Assembly: GCA_964345385.1 (NCBI GenBank)
Contig: CAYFQM010000005.1
Span: 1-40,558, forward strand
Source of the DNA: CAG-1000 sp964345385
GTDB taxonomy: Bacteria > Bacillota_I > Bacilli_A > RF39 > UBA660
Length of the DNA stretch: 40,558 bases
Direction of reading: 5' to 3'
The notes below the pieces were generated by a model. The model was not told the origin of the DNA, did not search any database, and saw only the letters and a program-made list of their open reading frames with translations. The stretch's first letter is position 1, and each line of letters opens with the position of its first letter. The position numbers were made by a program, and so were the translations under genes. Below, one piece after another: positions 1 to 8,646 of this stretch.

Positions 1-35
1 ATTTCTACTAATGTAAAGCCTTTTTTATTTTTCAT
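1..35 (-). CDS. Type IV prepilin/pseudopilin-like protein, N-terminal fragment
   Basis: Only the first 11 codons and part of the twelfth are in the window; the gene runs off the left edge. The visible residues are MKNKKGFTLVE. This is the class III (type IV pilin) prepilin signal: a short Lys-rich leader, Gly just before the cleavage site, Phe at +1 and Glu at +5. A GGAGG ribosome binding site sits 4 nt before the ATG. Pilins and pseudopilins of this class are processed by a prepilin peptidase and assembled into type IV, competence or type II secretion filaments. Nothing beyond the signal is visible, so the type cannot be told. A second prepilin-like gene lies at 38146-38748. Confidence 0.75.
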   Translation of the reverse strand, partial: MKNKKGFTLVE

Positions 36-55
36 TATTCCTCCATACTATAATA

Positions 56-64
56 AGTATAACA
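56..64 (-). promoter_or_regulatory. Extended -10 promoter for the prepilin fragment
   Basis: On the minus strand TGT precedes TATACT (extended -10 form TGnTATACT), about 20 nt upstream of the prepilin start and just after the leuS stop. There is no good -35; that region falls in the last codons of leuS. It suggests that the prepilin gene can be transcribed separately from serS-leuS. Confidence 0.4.
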
Positions 65-76
65 CATTAAATTTAA

Positions 77-2473
77 TTATTTAACTACTATATTAACTAT
101 TTTTCCTTGTATTACAATTATTTTAATTATTTCTTTTCCTTCAATATGTTTTTTAACGTTTTCTTCTTCTAAAGCTTTATTTTTAATTGCCTCTTCTTCA
201 TCATGAATATTTGTTTTAATAGTAGCTCTTAATTTACCATTAACTTGAACTCCTATTGTTTTTTCTTCTTCTATTATTTTATCTTTATCATATTTAGGCC
301 AAGATGCTTTATATAATGGAGAGTTTCCTATTAATTCATTTGCTTCTTCTGTAATATGAGGAGCGCATGGATATAAAAGCGTTAAAAACGTTTCATAATC
401 TTTTTTAGTAATGGTTTCTTTATCATAATAAACATTAAGTAGTTTCATTAACTCTGCGATTGCGGTATTATACTTCATTGCTTCATAGTCTTCACTTACT
501 TTTTTAATAGTTCTATGAATAATATTTTCTATGTCTTTTGAGTATCCTTTTTCATTATTTAATCTATCCTTTAAATTATATGTTCTTTCTAAAAATCTTG
601 ATACACCTTTAATTGAGTCTTCACTCCATGGACACTCTGCGCCATATTCACCCATAAATAATACATATGTTCTTAAAGTATCAGCTCCATAGTCTTTAAT
701 AGTTTCATCAAAATTAACTACATTTCCTCTTGATTTACTCATTTTTTCACCATCAGAACCTAATATTAAACCTTGAGCTGTTCTTTTAGCATATGGTTCT
801 TTAGTTGGTACTACTCCTATATCATATAAAAACATATGCCAAAATCTAGAATATATTACATGTCTTGTAACATGTTCCATACCACCATTATACCAATCTA
901 TATTCATCCAATATTTAAGTTTTTCTGGATCTGCTAAAGCTTTATCATTAAATGGATCAATATATCTTAAAAAATACCATGAAGATCCTGCCCATTGAGG
1001 CATTGTATCTGTTTCTCTTTTAGCTGGTCCTCCACATTTTGGGCAAGTACAGTTAACAAACTCTTCTATTTTAGATAATGGACTTTCTCCATCTTCTCCT
1101 ACTTCTATTTTATCTACTTTAGGAAGTTTTAAAGGTAGTTCTTCATAAGGAACTCCTACACAACCACATTTAGGGCAGTGTATTAATGGAATTGGTTCTC
1201 CCCAATATCTTTGTCTATTAAATGCCCAGTCTTGCATCTTATACTCTGTCTTTTTAACTCCTAATCCTTTTTCTTCTAAATATTTAATAGTTTTATTAAT
1301 TCCTTCTTCTTTAGTTTTAATACCATCTAATAATGGAGAGTTTACGTATTCACCATCTCCAGTATAAGCTTCTTTAGAAGTGTCTCCTCCTTTAATAACT
1401 TCAATTATTTCAAGATTAAAGTTTTTAGCAAACTCATAGTCTCTTTCATCATGAGCAGGAACACCCATAATAGCACCTGTTCCATAATTCATCATTACGT
1501 AGTCTGCTACAAAAATAGGTATTTTTTTATCATTAATAGGATTTATTGCTTCTATTCCTTCAATTCTTACACCTGTTTTATCTTTATTTAATTCAACTCT
1601 TTCAAAAGCAGTTTTCTTTAAAGCTTCTTTTTGATAATTATTTATTTCTTCAATATTAGTTATTTTATCCTTATGCTTTTTAATAAGTGGATGCTCTGGA
1701 GAAATAACCATAAATGTTGCTCCATATAAAGTATCTGGTCTAGTAGTAAATACTTTTAATGATTCATTTGTCCCCTCTACTTTAAAATCTATATTAGCTC
1801 CAACTGATTTACCAATCCAATTTTCTTGTTGAAGTTTAATATTTGGTAAATAATCTACTTCTTTTAATCCTTCTAGTAATCTATCAGCATATTTAGTTAT
1901 TCTTAAATACCAAACATCTTTTTCTTTTTGTGTAATTTCACTCTTACAAATATCACATTTACCACCTTGACTATCTTCATTAGATAATACTACTTTACAA
2001 CTAGGACAATAATTAACCATTGTTTTATCTCTAAAAACTAAATCATTATCAAACATTTTTAAAAATATCCATTGAGTCCATTTATAATATTCTTCATCAG
2101 TAGTATCTATCATCCTATCATAATTAAAAGAAAAACCTACTGACTTTAATTGTTCAGTAAATGTTTTAATATTAGTATCTGTTACTATTCTAGGAGATAT
2201 TTTAGCTTTCATTGCATAGTTTTCAGTAGGAAGACCAAAAGCATCAAATCCAATTGGAAATAATACATTATATCCTTCTAATCTTCTTTTTCTAGCAATT
2301 ACTTCTAATCCAATATAAGCTTTAACGTGACCTATATGCATAAAAGAGCCACTTGGATATGGAAATTCTACTAATAGATATAGTTTTTCTTTTTCACTAT
2401 TATCTATAGCTTTAAATACGTTTTTATTAAACCATATATCTTGCCATTTTTTTTCTATTTTTTTTGTATTCAT
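77..2473 (-). CDS. leuS: Leucyl-tRNA synthetase
   Basis: 798-aa class Ia synthetase that charges tRNA-Leu in the cytoplasm. The class I signature HIGH is at residues 46-49 and KMSKS at 577-581. The CP1 editing domain carries TTRPD (243-247) and the GTGAIMGVPAHDERD segment (331-345), which clears mischarged amino acids. Two zinc-type Cys sets are present: C156/C159 with C173/C176, and C433/C436 with C475/C477/C480. The C-terminal anticodon-binding part and the terminal domain near 750-798 are complete, so this is a full-length bacterial LeuRS. It starts 2 nt after serS ends and is almost certainly cotranscribed with it. The stop is TAA. No T-box is seen upstream. Confidence 0.97.
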   Translation of the reverse strand: MNTKKIEKKWQDIWFNKNVFKAIDNSEKEKLYLLVEFPYPSGSFMHIGHVKAYIGLEVIARKRRLEGYNVLFPIGFDAFGLPTENYAMKAKISPRIVTDTNIKTFTEQLKSVGFSFNYDRMIDTTDEEYYKWTQWIFLKMFDNDLVFRDKTMVNYCPSCKVVLSNEDSQGGKCDICKSEITQKEKDVWYLRITKYADRLLEGLKEVDYLPNIKLQQENWIGKSVGANIDFKVEGTNESLKVFTTRPDTLYGATFMVISPEHPLIKKHKDKITNIEEINNYQKEALKKTAFERVELNKDKTGVRIEGIEAINPINDKKIPIFVADYVMMNYGTGAIMGVPAHDERDYEFAKNFNLEIIEVIKGGDTSKEAYTGDGEYVNSPLLDGIKTKEEGINKTIKYLEEKGLGVKKTEYKMQDWAFNRQRYWGEPIPLIHCPKCGCVGVPYEELPLKLPKVDKIEVGEDGESPLSKIEEFVNCTCPKCGGPAKRETDTMPQWAGSSWYFLRYIDPFNDKALADPEKLKYWMNIDWYNGGMEHVTRHVIYSRFWHMFLYDIGVVPTKEPYAKRTAQGLILGSDGEKMSKSRGNVVNFDETIKDYGADTLRTYVLFMGEYGAECPWSEDSIKGVSRFLERTYNLKDRLNNEKGYSKDIENIIHRTIKKVSEDYEAMKYNTAIAELMKLLNVYYDKETITKKDYETFLTLLYPCAPHITEEANELIGNSPLYKASWPKYDKDKIIEEEKTIGVQVNGKLRATIKTNIHDEEEAIKNKALEEENVKKHIEGKEIIKIIVIQGKIVNIVVK

Positions 2474-2475
2474 AA

Positions 2476-3771
2476 TTATTCCTCACTTCTAGGAGTTAGT
2501 TTTTCTATATTCCCCATATAACTTCTTAATACTTTTGGAATTAATACACTTCCATCTTTTTGTAAATTATTTTCTAAAAATGCAATAAGCATTCTAGGAG
2601 GAGCTACTACTGTATTATTTAATGTATGAACAAAGTCTTTACTTCCATCTTCTTTTTTATATCTAATACCTAGTCTTCTTGCTTGAGCAGAAGTTAAATT
2701 AGAACAAGACCCAACTTCAAAAAACTTTTGTTGTCTTGGACTCCATGCTTCTATATCACATGATTCATATTTTAAATCTGCTAAATCACCAGAACAACAT
2801 ACTAGTTTTCTTACTGGAATATCCATACTTCTAAAAATCTCAATTGTATAATCTGACATTTTTTTATACCACTCTTCACTATCTTCTGGTTTACATAAAA
2901 CAATCATTTCTTGTTTTTCAAATTGATGTATTCTATATACTCCTCTTTCTTCTATTCCATGAGCTCCTACTTCTTTTCTAAAACAAGGTGAATAAGATGT
3001 CATAGTAATAGGAAGAACCTCTTCTTCTAATATTTCATCTATAAATTTAGCTATCATAGAGTGCTCTGAAGTACCTATTAAATATAAGTCTTCTCCCTCT
3101 ATCTTATACATCATATTTTCTTTTTCTTCAAAAGACATTACCCCATCTACCGCTATAGAACGTATCATAAATGGAGGAATACAATAAGTAAAACCCTTAT
3201 CAATCATAAAGTCTCTTGCATAAGATAATATAGCAGAATGAAGCCTTGCAATATCACCCATTAAATAATAAAATCCAGCTCCAGCTACTTTACCAGCAGC
3301 TTCTTTATCTAGTCCATTAAATGAAGCCATAATATCAAAGTGATGTGGAACTTCAAAATCAGGAACAGTTTTTTCTCCATATACCTCTTCTTCTACATTA
3401 AATGTATCATCTTTTCCTATCGGAACACTATCAGCTATTATATTAGGTATCTTCATCATAGATGTTTTTATTTCTTCTTCTAAAGATTTTTCTTTTTCTT
3501 CTATAGAATTAAGTTCATCTTTTATAATAGATATTTCTTTTTTTACTTCTTCTACTTCATTAGTTTTATTCTTCTGCATTAAAAAACCAATTTCTTTACT
3601 TAAAGAGTTTATTTTACTTCTTAATTCATCTGCTAAAGACTTATTTTTTCTATATTCAATATCTTTATTATATATTTCATCCACTAAAGATATTTTTTCT
3701 TCTTGAAATTTTTTCTTTAAGTTTTCTTTAACAAAATCTTTATTATTTCTAATTAAATTAATATCTATCAT
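2476..3771 (-). CDS. serS: Seryl-tRNA synthetase
   Basis: 431-aa class II synthetase that charges tRNA-Ser (one cognate tRNA, anticodon GCU, lies at 39054-39144). Residues about 30-105 form the long Lys/Glu-rich coiled-coil arm that contacts the long variable arm of tRNA-Ser. The catalytic core has the GTSEHSMIAKF segment, motif 2 (FRKEVGAHG..ERGVYRIHQFEK) and motif 3 (APPRMLIAFLE). Length and motif order match the family. It is the first gene of a serS-leuS operon and has its own promoter 22 nt or more upstream. Its promoter region is shared divergently with the PrsA-like gene. Confidence 0.97.
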   Translation of the reverse strand: MIDINLIRNNKDFVKENLKKKFQEEKISLVDEIYNKDIEYRKNKSLADELRSKINSLSKEIGFLMQKNKTNEVEEVKKEISIIKDELNSIEEKEKSLEEEIKTSMMKIPNIIADSVPIGKDDTFNVEEEVYGEKTVPDFEVPHHFDIMASFNGLDKEAAGKVAGAGFYYLMGDIARLHSAILSYARDFMIDKGFTYCIPPFMIRSIAVDGVMSFEEKENMMYKIEGEDLYLIGTSEHSMIAKFIDEILEEEVLPITMTSYSPCFRKEVGAHGIEERGVYRIHQFEKQEMIVLCKPEDSEEWYKKMSDYTIEIFRSMDIPVRKLVCCSGDLADLKYESCDIEAWSPRQQKFFEVGSCSNLTSAQARRLGIRYKKEDGSKDFVHTLNNTVVAPPRMLIAFLENNLQKDGSVLIPKVLRSYMGNIEKLTPRSEE

Positions 3772-3792
3772 AACGCCCTCTTTTCTTGATAT

Positions 3793-3821
3793 AGTATAAC
3801 ATTATTTAATAAAATGGTAAA
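3793..3821 (-). promoter_or_regulatory. serS-leuS promoter
   Basis: The minus strand has TTTACC, a 17-nt spacer, then TATACT (-10 at 3793-3798, -35 at 3816-3821), which is close to the sigma-A consensus. The -35 boxes of this promoter and the divergent one are only 7 nt apart, so the two polymerases probably compete. Confidence 0.65.
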
Positions 3822-3828
3822 GCAGATG

Positions 3829-3857
3829 TTGTTTTTTATCTTTAATTTTATTATAAT
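3829..3857 (+). promoter_or_regulatory. Promoter of the PrsA-like lipoprotein gene
   Basis: TTGTTT (3829-3834), a 17-nt spacer, then a perfect TATAAT (3852-3857). A GGAG ribosome binding site follows before the ATG at 3879. Confidence 0.7.
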
Positions 3858-3878
3858 AACATTTGTAAGGAGAAAAAT

Positions 3879-4847
3879 ATGAAAAAGATTTTAAAAGTTT
3901 TATTTATAATAAGTTTTATTTTTATATTATGTTCATGTAAAAGTGTTAAATTAAAGGGTAATGAAGAATCTATAATTGAATTTAAAAACGGAAGTATTTC
4001 ATCAAATGACTTTTATGAAATATTAAAAGAAAGGTACGCAGAAGAAATAATAGTTAATATTATTGATAAGTATCTACTTGATGAAATGTATAAAACAACT
4101 AGTGAAGAAAAAAAGTTTATTAATGAACAAATTAAAAATGCTAAACTTAGCGCTAAAGAAAATAATATTTCTTTTGAACAATTCTTAGATTATTACTATA
4201 GAATACCAAACGAAAATGCACTTAAAGATAATTTATCACTTAACTATAAAAGAATGCTTTGGATAGAAGACTATGCTAAAGAAACAGTAACAAATAAACA
4301 AATAAAAGAATACTATGAAACTGAAATTCATGGTGATATGGATGTAAGTCATATATTAATAACTGCTGAAGTAAATGATAAAATGAATGATGAAGAAAAA
4401 ACAAAAGCTAAAGAAGATGCTTTAAATAAAGCAAAAGAAGTAATTAACAAACTAAATAAAGGAGAAGACTTTTCTATTTTAGCTAAAGACTATTCTTCTG
4501 ATACAGCTAATAAAGATGATGCTGGAAAATTAGAAGCCATTACATATAAAGACTATAATAATTATGATCAATCATTTATAAGAAGTGCTAAAGATTTAGA
4601 AGTGGGTAAATATACTAATGCACCTGTTGAATCACAATATGGCTACCATATAATACTTAAAACCAATGAAGGTGAAAAACCAGAGTTAAATGATGAAGTA
4701 AAAGAAGTTATTAGAGAATATGTTGGAGAAGAAATTTCTTCACAAAGTGAATTTTATCCTAGAGCTTTACTAGCATTAAGAGAGCAAAATAAAATGAAAT
4801 TTAAAGATAAACAAATAGAAAAATATTATAATAATAATATAAATTAA
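3879..4847 (+). CDS. prsA: PrsA/SurA-like parvulin peptidyl-prolyl isomerase, lipoprotein
   Basis: 322-aa predicted extracytoplasmic foldase. The N-terminus is a lipoprotein signal: a short KK start, a hydrophobic stretch (residues 5-17) and a lipobox LCSC with Cys20 as the lipidated residue. A helical chaperone-type segment follows (about 30-140). A rotamase (parvulin) domain covers about 150-270, starting at DVSHILI and containing GEDFSILAKDYSSD, GKLEAIT and the closing QYGYHIILKT. This layout matches PrsA of Gram-positive bacteria, which helps secreted proteins and penicillin-binding proteins fold outside the membrane. It is monocistronic on the plus strand between serS and recX and ends at a two-way terminator. 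The exact orthology to PrsA rather than another parvulin lipoprotein is inferred. Confidence 0.85.
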   Translation: MKKILKVLFIISFIFILCSCKSVKLKGNEESIIEFKNGSISSNDFYEILKERYAEEIIVNIIDKYLLDEMYKTTSEEKKFINEQIKNAKLSAKENNISFEQFLDYYYRIPNENALKDNLSLNYKRMLWIEDYAKETVTNKQIKEYYETEIHGDMDVSHILITAEVNDKMNDEEKTKAKEDALNKAKEVINKLNKGEDFSILAKDYSSDTANKDDAGKLEAITYKDYNNYDQSFIRSAKDLEVGKYTNAPVESQYGYHIILKTNEGEKPELNDEVKEVIREYVGEEISSQSEFYPRALLALREQNKMKFKDKQIEKYYNNNIN

Positions 4848-4853
4848 TAAAAG

Positions 4854-4878
4854 CAACATCAATCGATGTTGTTTTTAT
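4854..4878. terminator. Bidirectional terminator between prsA-like gene and recX
   Basis: A 7-bp stem (CAACATC 4854-4860, GATGTTG 4865-4871) with a 4-nt loop. It is followed by TTTTTATT on the plus strand and, reading the other way, by TTTTATTAATT. It lies between two convergent genes and overlaps the recX stop. Confidence 0.8.
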
Positions 4879-5602
4879 TAGAGTTTATTTCTTCATAAGA
4901 ATAACCTTTTCTTAATAGATATGCTTTTATTTTGTTTTTATCTTTATATTTTTTTGTTGCTTTTAAATAGTCATTTTTTATATTAGATTCATAATCTATA
5001 TTTTCTAGATTTATTTTAATTAATTCTTCATTATATCCTAAATTAAACAAATCTGTTTTTAATTTGTTAATAAACATATATTTACTTTTGTTTTTAGTAC
5101 TTTTTGTTTTCTTTTGAACTATCTTTTCTATTTTTTCTTCCCATATTTTATTATCAATAATAGATAAATAATTATCAATGTCTTTTTCATTAAAACCTAG
5201 GTTTATTAAAGCTCTTTTTATTTTATATGGTCCATCTAAAGATAAAGAAACTTTATCATTAATAAATGAAGATATATAGTCTTTATCATTTAAAATATTT
5301 TCTTCTTTTAACTTTTCAATAACAAAATCTATATATTTTTCTTCAAAATCTTTTTTTTCTAAATAATCTCTTATTTCTTTAATACATCTTTTTCTATACG
5401 TAATATAATTAATAGATAAATAATATGCTTCATAGTATTTATTGTCTTCAATTAATTCATCAAGTTCTTTTAATGAAAGATTTTTATTAGTAAGTAAATT
5501 ATATTTAAGTATTATATCTTCATATAATATTAATTCTACATTATTTGAAAAAAACACTTTATATTTATTTTTACCAAGCCTTTTATATTTGATTATTTGC
5601 AT
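4859..5602 (-). CDS. recX: RecX-family regulator of RecA
   Basis: 247-aa protein made of repeated three-helix units typical of RecX, which binds RecA filaments and modulates recombination and the SOS response. The recognisable core is around residues 65-140: YRKRCIKEIRDYL, then FVIEKLKEENILNDKDYISSFI and KIKRALINLGF. The N-terminal extension (1-60) resembles that of Firmicutes RecX. No recA is present in the window. It is the last gene of the operon that starts with the RnfC-like gene, only 2 nt after the CofE-like gene. The stop is TGA, which argues for the standard code. Confidence 0.85.
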   Translation of the reverse strand: MQIIKYKRLGKNKYKVFFSNNVELILYEDIILKYNLLTNKNLSLKELDELIEDNKYYEAYYLSINYITYRKRCIKEIRDYLEKKDFEEKYIDFVIEKLKEENILNDKDYISSFINDKVSLSLDGPYKIKRALINLGFNEKDIDNYLSIIDNKIWEEKIEKIVQKKTKSTKNKSKYMFINKLKTDLFNLGYNEELIKINLENIDYESNIKNDYLKATKKYKDKNKIKAYLLRKGYSYEEINSNKNNID

Positions 5603-5604
5603 AA

Positions 5605-6792
5605 CTACTCCATGCTATAATTAGTAAAATATCTTTGAACAAGTACTACTGGAGTTCCTTTATCTCCACTTCCACTTGTTAAATCACATAAACTTCCTAA
5701 TAAGTCTGTATATCTTCTTGGAGTTGTTCCTTGAGAAGCCATTGTACCTTTTAAGTTATCATTTTTATCTTCAATAGCCTTCTTCATTGATTCTTCTAAT
5801 TCTTTTCCAGTTAAATCTTTAAATTGATTTTCACTAAAATATTTAAGTTTTATTTCATTAGGACTTCCTTCTAAACCACTTGTATATGCTGGGGACACTA
5901 CTGGATCAGCTAGCTCCCAAATATGCCCAACTGGATCTTTAAAAGCACCATCTCCATAAACCATAACTTCAAAATGCTTATTTGTTTTTTCTTTTAATTT
6001 CTTTTGAATATCATAAACTAGCTTTTCACCAGTTCTTGGAAAAAGCTTAACTTTTTCTTCAGTACTTCTATTACTTCCTAAAAGTCCATATGGAGAATAA
6101 CCACTTCCATCTACACTTTTATTTAATAAATCGCTTAACATTAATACCTTTTCAGCACCACATTCTAATAATTCTTTTTTAGTTTCTTTTCTTGTATGAA
6201 CATCACAATTTATTACAGTTTTAGTATACTTTAATATAGTTTCTGGGTTATTAGAAAACACCATTTCAAATTCACAACCTTCTTTATTAACTACTTCTTT
6301 ATATACTTTATACATATTAACACCAGTAAACATATGTTTAAAATGACTATATTTTTCTACATATTCTTTTTCACTAATAATATCTTTATAAATATTTACA
6401 TTGTTTTTTATTAAATCTTTTTTATATAAAATATCATTACCTACTTCATCTGATGGATAACTTGATAAAAGAGTTATTTTCTTAGTACTTCTAGCCATTG
6501 CTTTTAATAATACAGAAAATCTATTTCTTGATAATATTGGAAATACTACTCCTAAGTGATTAGTATTTAATTTACTTTTAATATCTTTAGCTATTTGGTC
6601 TACTGTAGCATAGTTTCCTTCTGAAATACCTACTACTGCTTCTGTAATAGCTATTATATCATTATCATAAAACTCAAATCCTTCACTTTTACTTGCTTTG
6701 AATAAGCTATCAACTACAATATTTAATAAGTCATCTCCTTCTTTAATAATTGGGGTTCTAATACCTCTTACAATTGTTCCTACATTTCTCAT
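5605..6792 (-). CDS. Coenzyme F420-0:L-glutamate ligase (CofE)-like protein
   Basis: 395-aa protein of the F420 gamma-glutamyl ligase family (PF01996). The N-terminus reads VGTIVRGIRTPII then DDLLNIVVDSL and DNDIIAITEAVVGISEGNY, the usual start of CofE (a 'need to know' phosphate/metal-binding region). Later conserved-looking parts include VYGDGAFKDPVGHIWELADP and GTPVVLVQRY. CofE adds glutamate by a gamma linkage to F420-0 in archaea and actinobacteria. Longer homologues of about 390 aa occur in Firmicutes that do not make F420, and their substrate is not known to me. The ribosome binding site GGAGG lies before the ATG. It sits 10 nt after holA and 2 nt before recX, so it shares their transcript. 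The family call is fairly sure; the reaction is not. Confidence 0.8.
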   Translation of the reverse strand: MRNVGTIVRGIRTPIIKEGDDLLNIVVDSLFKASKSEGFEFYDNDIIAITEAVVGISEGNYATVDQIAKDIKSKLNTNHLGVVFPILSRNRFSVLLKAMARSTKKITLLSSYPSDEVGNDILYKKDLIKNNVNIYKDIISEKEYVEKYSHFKHMFTGVNMYKVYKEVVNKEGCEFEMVFSNNPETILKYTKTVINCDVHTRKETKKELLECGAEKVLMLSDLLNKSVDGSGYSPYGLLGSNRSTEEKVKLFPRTGEKLVYDIQKKLKEKTNKHFEVMVYGDGAFKDPVGHIWELADPVVSPAYTSGLEGSPNEIKLKYFSENQFKDLTGKELEESMKKAIEDKNDNLKGTMASQGTTPRRYTDLLGSLCDLTSGSGDKGTPVVLVQRYFTNYSME

Positions 6793-6802
6793 TTTATTCC
6801 TC

Positions 6803-7747
6803 CTATATCTTTAATAAAAATTGTTCTAATATTTTATATACATCAACTGTTTCACTTTTCATCATTCTATCTGTTTCAAATAACTGATCAAATATTTTTG
6901 CTAATTCATCAATAGTATAAAGTCCAATATTATTACTATGAATTTCTACTATATATGGATGAATACCTAACATTTTAGCAATAGCTTGATTATTTAACTT
7001 ATCTTCTTTTAATACTTTTATTTGAAATAATAATCTATATTGACGCACTAATATATTAAATATTAAATATGGATCTACATTTAATTCTTTTACCATTTTA
7101 AATCTTTTAAACATATTTTCTCTATCTTTTTCTATAACATATGAAGAAAAAGTAAATAACTCATTTTCTGGATTTTCACTTACTATTAAATCTATATCTT
7201 TTTCAGTTATAATTTTATCTTTAATTTTATATATCATTAATTTATTTACTTCATTATATATATATCCATTATCTTTACTATATTTAGTATATCCACATAT
7301 ATTAACTATCTTTCTTACTAAAAATGGATCTATTTTATATTCATTTATTTTAAAATAATTAGTTAAATAATCTATTAATTCATTTCTATCTAACTTTTTA
7401 GCAGGATATACTTTACATGACTCTTTTATATGTTTAATAATTTTCTTTCTTTCATCTAAAGATGAATCAATGCATTTAATAATCAAAATATTATCTTGTT
7501 TCATATCAATAATTTTACTTAATAATTCTTCATCTTTTTTTTCTAATTCTTTAAAAGAAAAAGAATTTATTATAATTAATTTTTTTTCATTGAAAAGATC
7601 TACATATAATAATTCATTTATTATTTCTTCTAATTTAGTCATATCAAAATAATATGATATTATATTTTCAATACCACATTTATTAACAATTTCTTTTTCT
7701 TTTTCTTTAATTAAAAAATACTCTTCTCCATATAATAAATATATCAT
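6803..7747 (-). CDS. holA: DNA polymerase III delta subunit
   Basis: 314-aa clamp-loader subunit that opens the beta clamp. It begins with MIYLLYGEEYFLIKEK, the usual HolA start, where the P-loop is degenerate. The AAA+-like N-terminal part is followed by the C-terminal collar domain, with PENELFTFSSYVIEKD, an alpha-helical NILVRQYRLLFQIK and the closing FETDRMMKS segments that mark this family. Length is close to the usual 330-340 aa. Its ATG overlaps the TGA stop of the upstream RnfC-like gene (ATGA), so translation is probably coupled. Confidence 0.9.
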   Translation of the reverse strand: MIYLLYGEEYFLIKEKEKEIVNKCGIENIISYYFDMTKLEEIINELLYVDLFNEKKLIIINSFSFKELEKKDEELLSKIIDMKQDNILIIKCIDSSLDERKKIIKHIKESCKVYPAKKLDRNELIDYLTNYFKINEYKIDPFLVRKIVNICGYTKYSKDNGYIYNEVNKLMIYKIKDKIITEKDIDLIVSENPENELFTFSSYVIEKDRENMFKRFKMVKELNVDPYLIFNILVRQYRLLFQIKVLKEDKLNNQAIAKMLGIHPYIVEIHSNNIGLYTIDELAKIFDQLFETDRMMKSETVDVYKILEQFLLKI

Positions 7748-8601
7748 TGTATAACCTTTATACTCCTTACTTCATTAGATATTATAAAGTTATTTATATC
7801 TATTAGTGTATCATTTACATATATTTTTTTATTTTTATACTCAATATTTAATGAAAATAATAACTCACTAAGTAGTGTATATAATTTAACTTTTAATATT
7901 ATAGGTTTATTTTGATAGTTAATAGTAATCATTTTAGTATCTTTAATACTATCTAAATGAATTGCTTTATTTATTGAAAGGATATCTTCTACATCATAAA
8001 AAGTGCATTTATTATTTTTTAGTTTTTTAAGTGATGATACTATACATATATTATGAAAAGCATTTATATATTTATTATAAGCAGATCTACTAATATAGTC
8101 TTCTCTAGGAATTACTATATAAGCATTTTGTATATTATAAATACCTAAAAGTTCATCAATAGTTTCTAATATTTCTTCATATGATTCATAATTAATTACC
8201 ATGTCTCCTAAATCATATTTTTTATTATATTTAGAAGTTACTACTAAAATAGTTTTACTAGTTGTTTTTTGATATAAATTATATTTAATTAATAGTTTTT
8301 TTATCTCTTCTTTTTTCATAGATAAAATATTTCTATATGGATTTATTTTCTTTTTATATTCTATAAAATTATTTTCTATAACTAAACTATCCAAAGTTCC
8401 TTTAATTAAATTTACTTTTTGAATTGCTTTTATTTCTCCACTTACTGGACTAAAAATATTTTCTCCCTTATTAGTTTGACCAAGATGCATATTAAAGTAT
8501 ATACTTTTATCTTTTTTTAAAAGTAATTTTTCTTTTGTATCAAAAGGTATATATATAAGTGAAGGTGAATAATAAGTCAAATATTCTAAAGTGTTTTTCA
8601 T
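7744..8601 (-). CDS. RnfC-like barrel-sandwich protein without Fe-S cysteines
   Basis: 285-aa protein. Residues about 14-60 (PSLIYIPF...MHLGQTNKGENIFSPVSGEIKAI) resemble the RnfC N-terminal barrel-sandwich hybrid fold, with the pattern 'iPl...G..V..Gq.i....spvsG.v..i'. The middle (about 120-210) resembles the RnfC/NQO1 flavin or NADH-binding alpha/beta domain. The end (about 225-285) looks like an SLBB-type ubiquitin-like fold with KLYTLLSELL. In true RnfC the C-terminus carries two CxxCxxCxxxCP clusters. Here only two isolated Cys are present, so no Fe-S electron path exists. I infer a stand-alone derivative of unknown role. It is the first gene of the operon with holA, the CofE-like gene and recX, and ends in TGA. 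Confidence 0.6.
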   Translation of the reverse strand: MKNTLEYLTYYSPSLIYIPFDTKEKLLLKKDKSIYFNMHLGQTNKGENIFSPVSGEIKAIQKVNLIKGTLDSLVIENNFIEYKKKINPYRNILSMKKEEIKKLLIKYNLYQKTTSKTILVVTSKYNKKYDLGDMVINYESYEEILETIDELLGIYNIQNAYIVIPREDYISRSAYNKYINAFHNICIVSSLKKLKNNKCTFYDVEDILSINKAIHLDSIKDTKMITINYQNKPIILKVKLYTLLSELLFSLNIEYKNKKIYVNDTLIDINNFIISNEVRSIKVIQ

Positions 8602-8617
8602 AATAGCTCCTAATACA

Positions 8618-8646
8618 ATTATATATTAGAGTAAGAAAAAAGTAAA
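8618..8646 (-). promoter_or_regulatory. Promoter of the RnfC-like-holA-CofE-like-recX operon
   Basis: TTTACT (8641-8646), 17-nt spacer, TATAAT (8618-8623) on the minus strand. The -35 box lies inside the 5' arm region of the cdd terminator, so the two operons abut with no spare sequence. Confidence 0.65.

Noticed and set aside
5442..5624. Short plus-strand reading frames inside recX, holA, dnaE, der, mutL and obg
   Set aside because: They lie antisense within well-supported genes, lack ribosome binding sites and encode Ser/Leu/Phe-rich strings typical of antisense of AT-rich genes.
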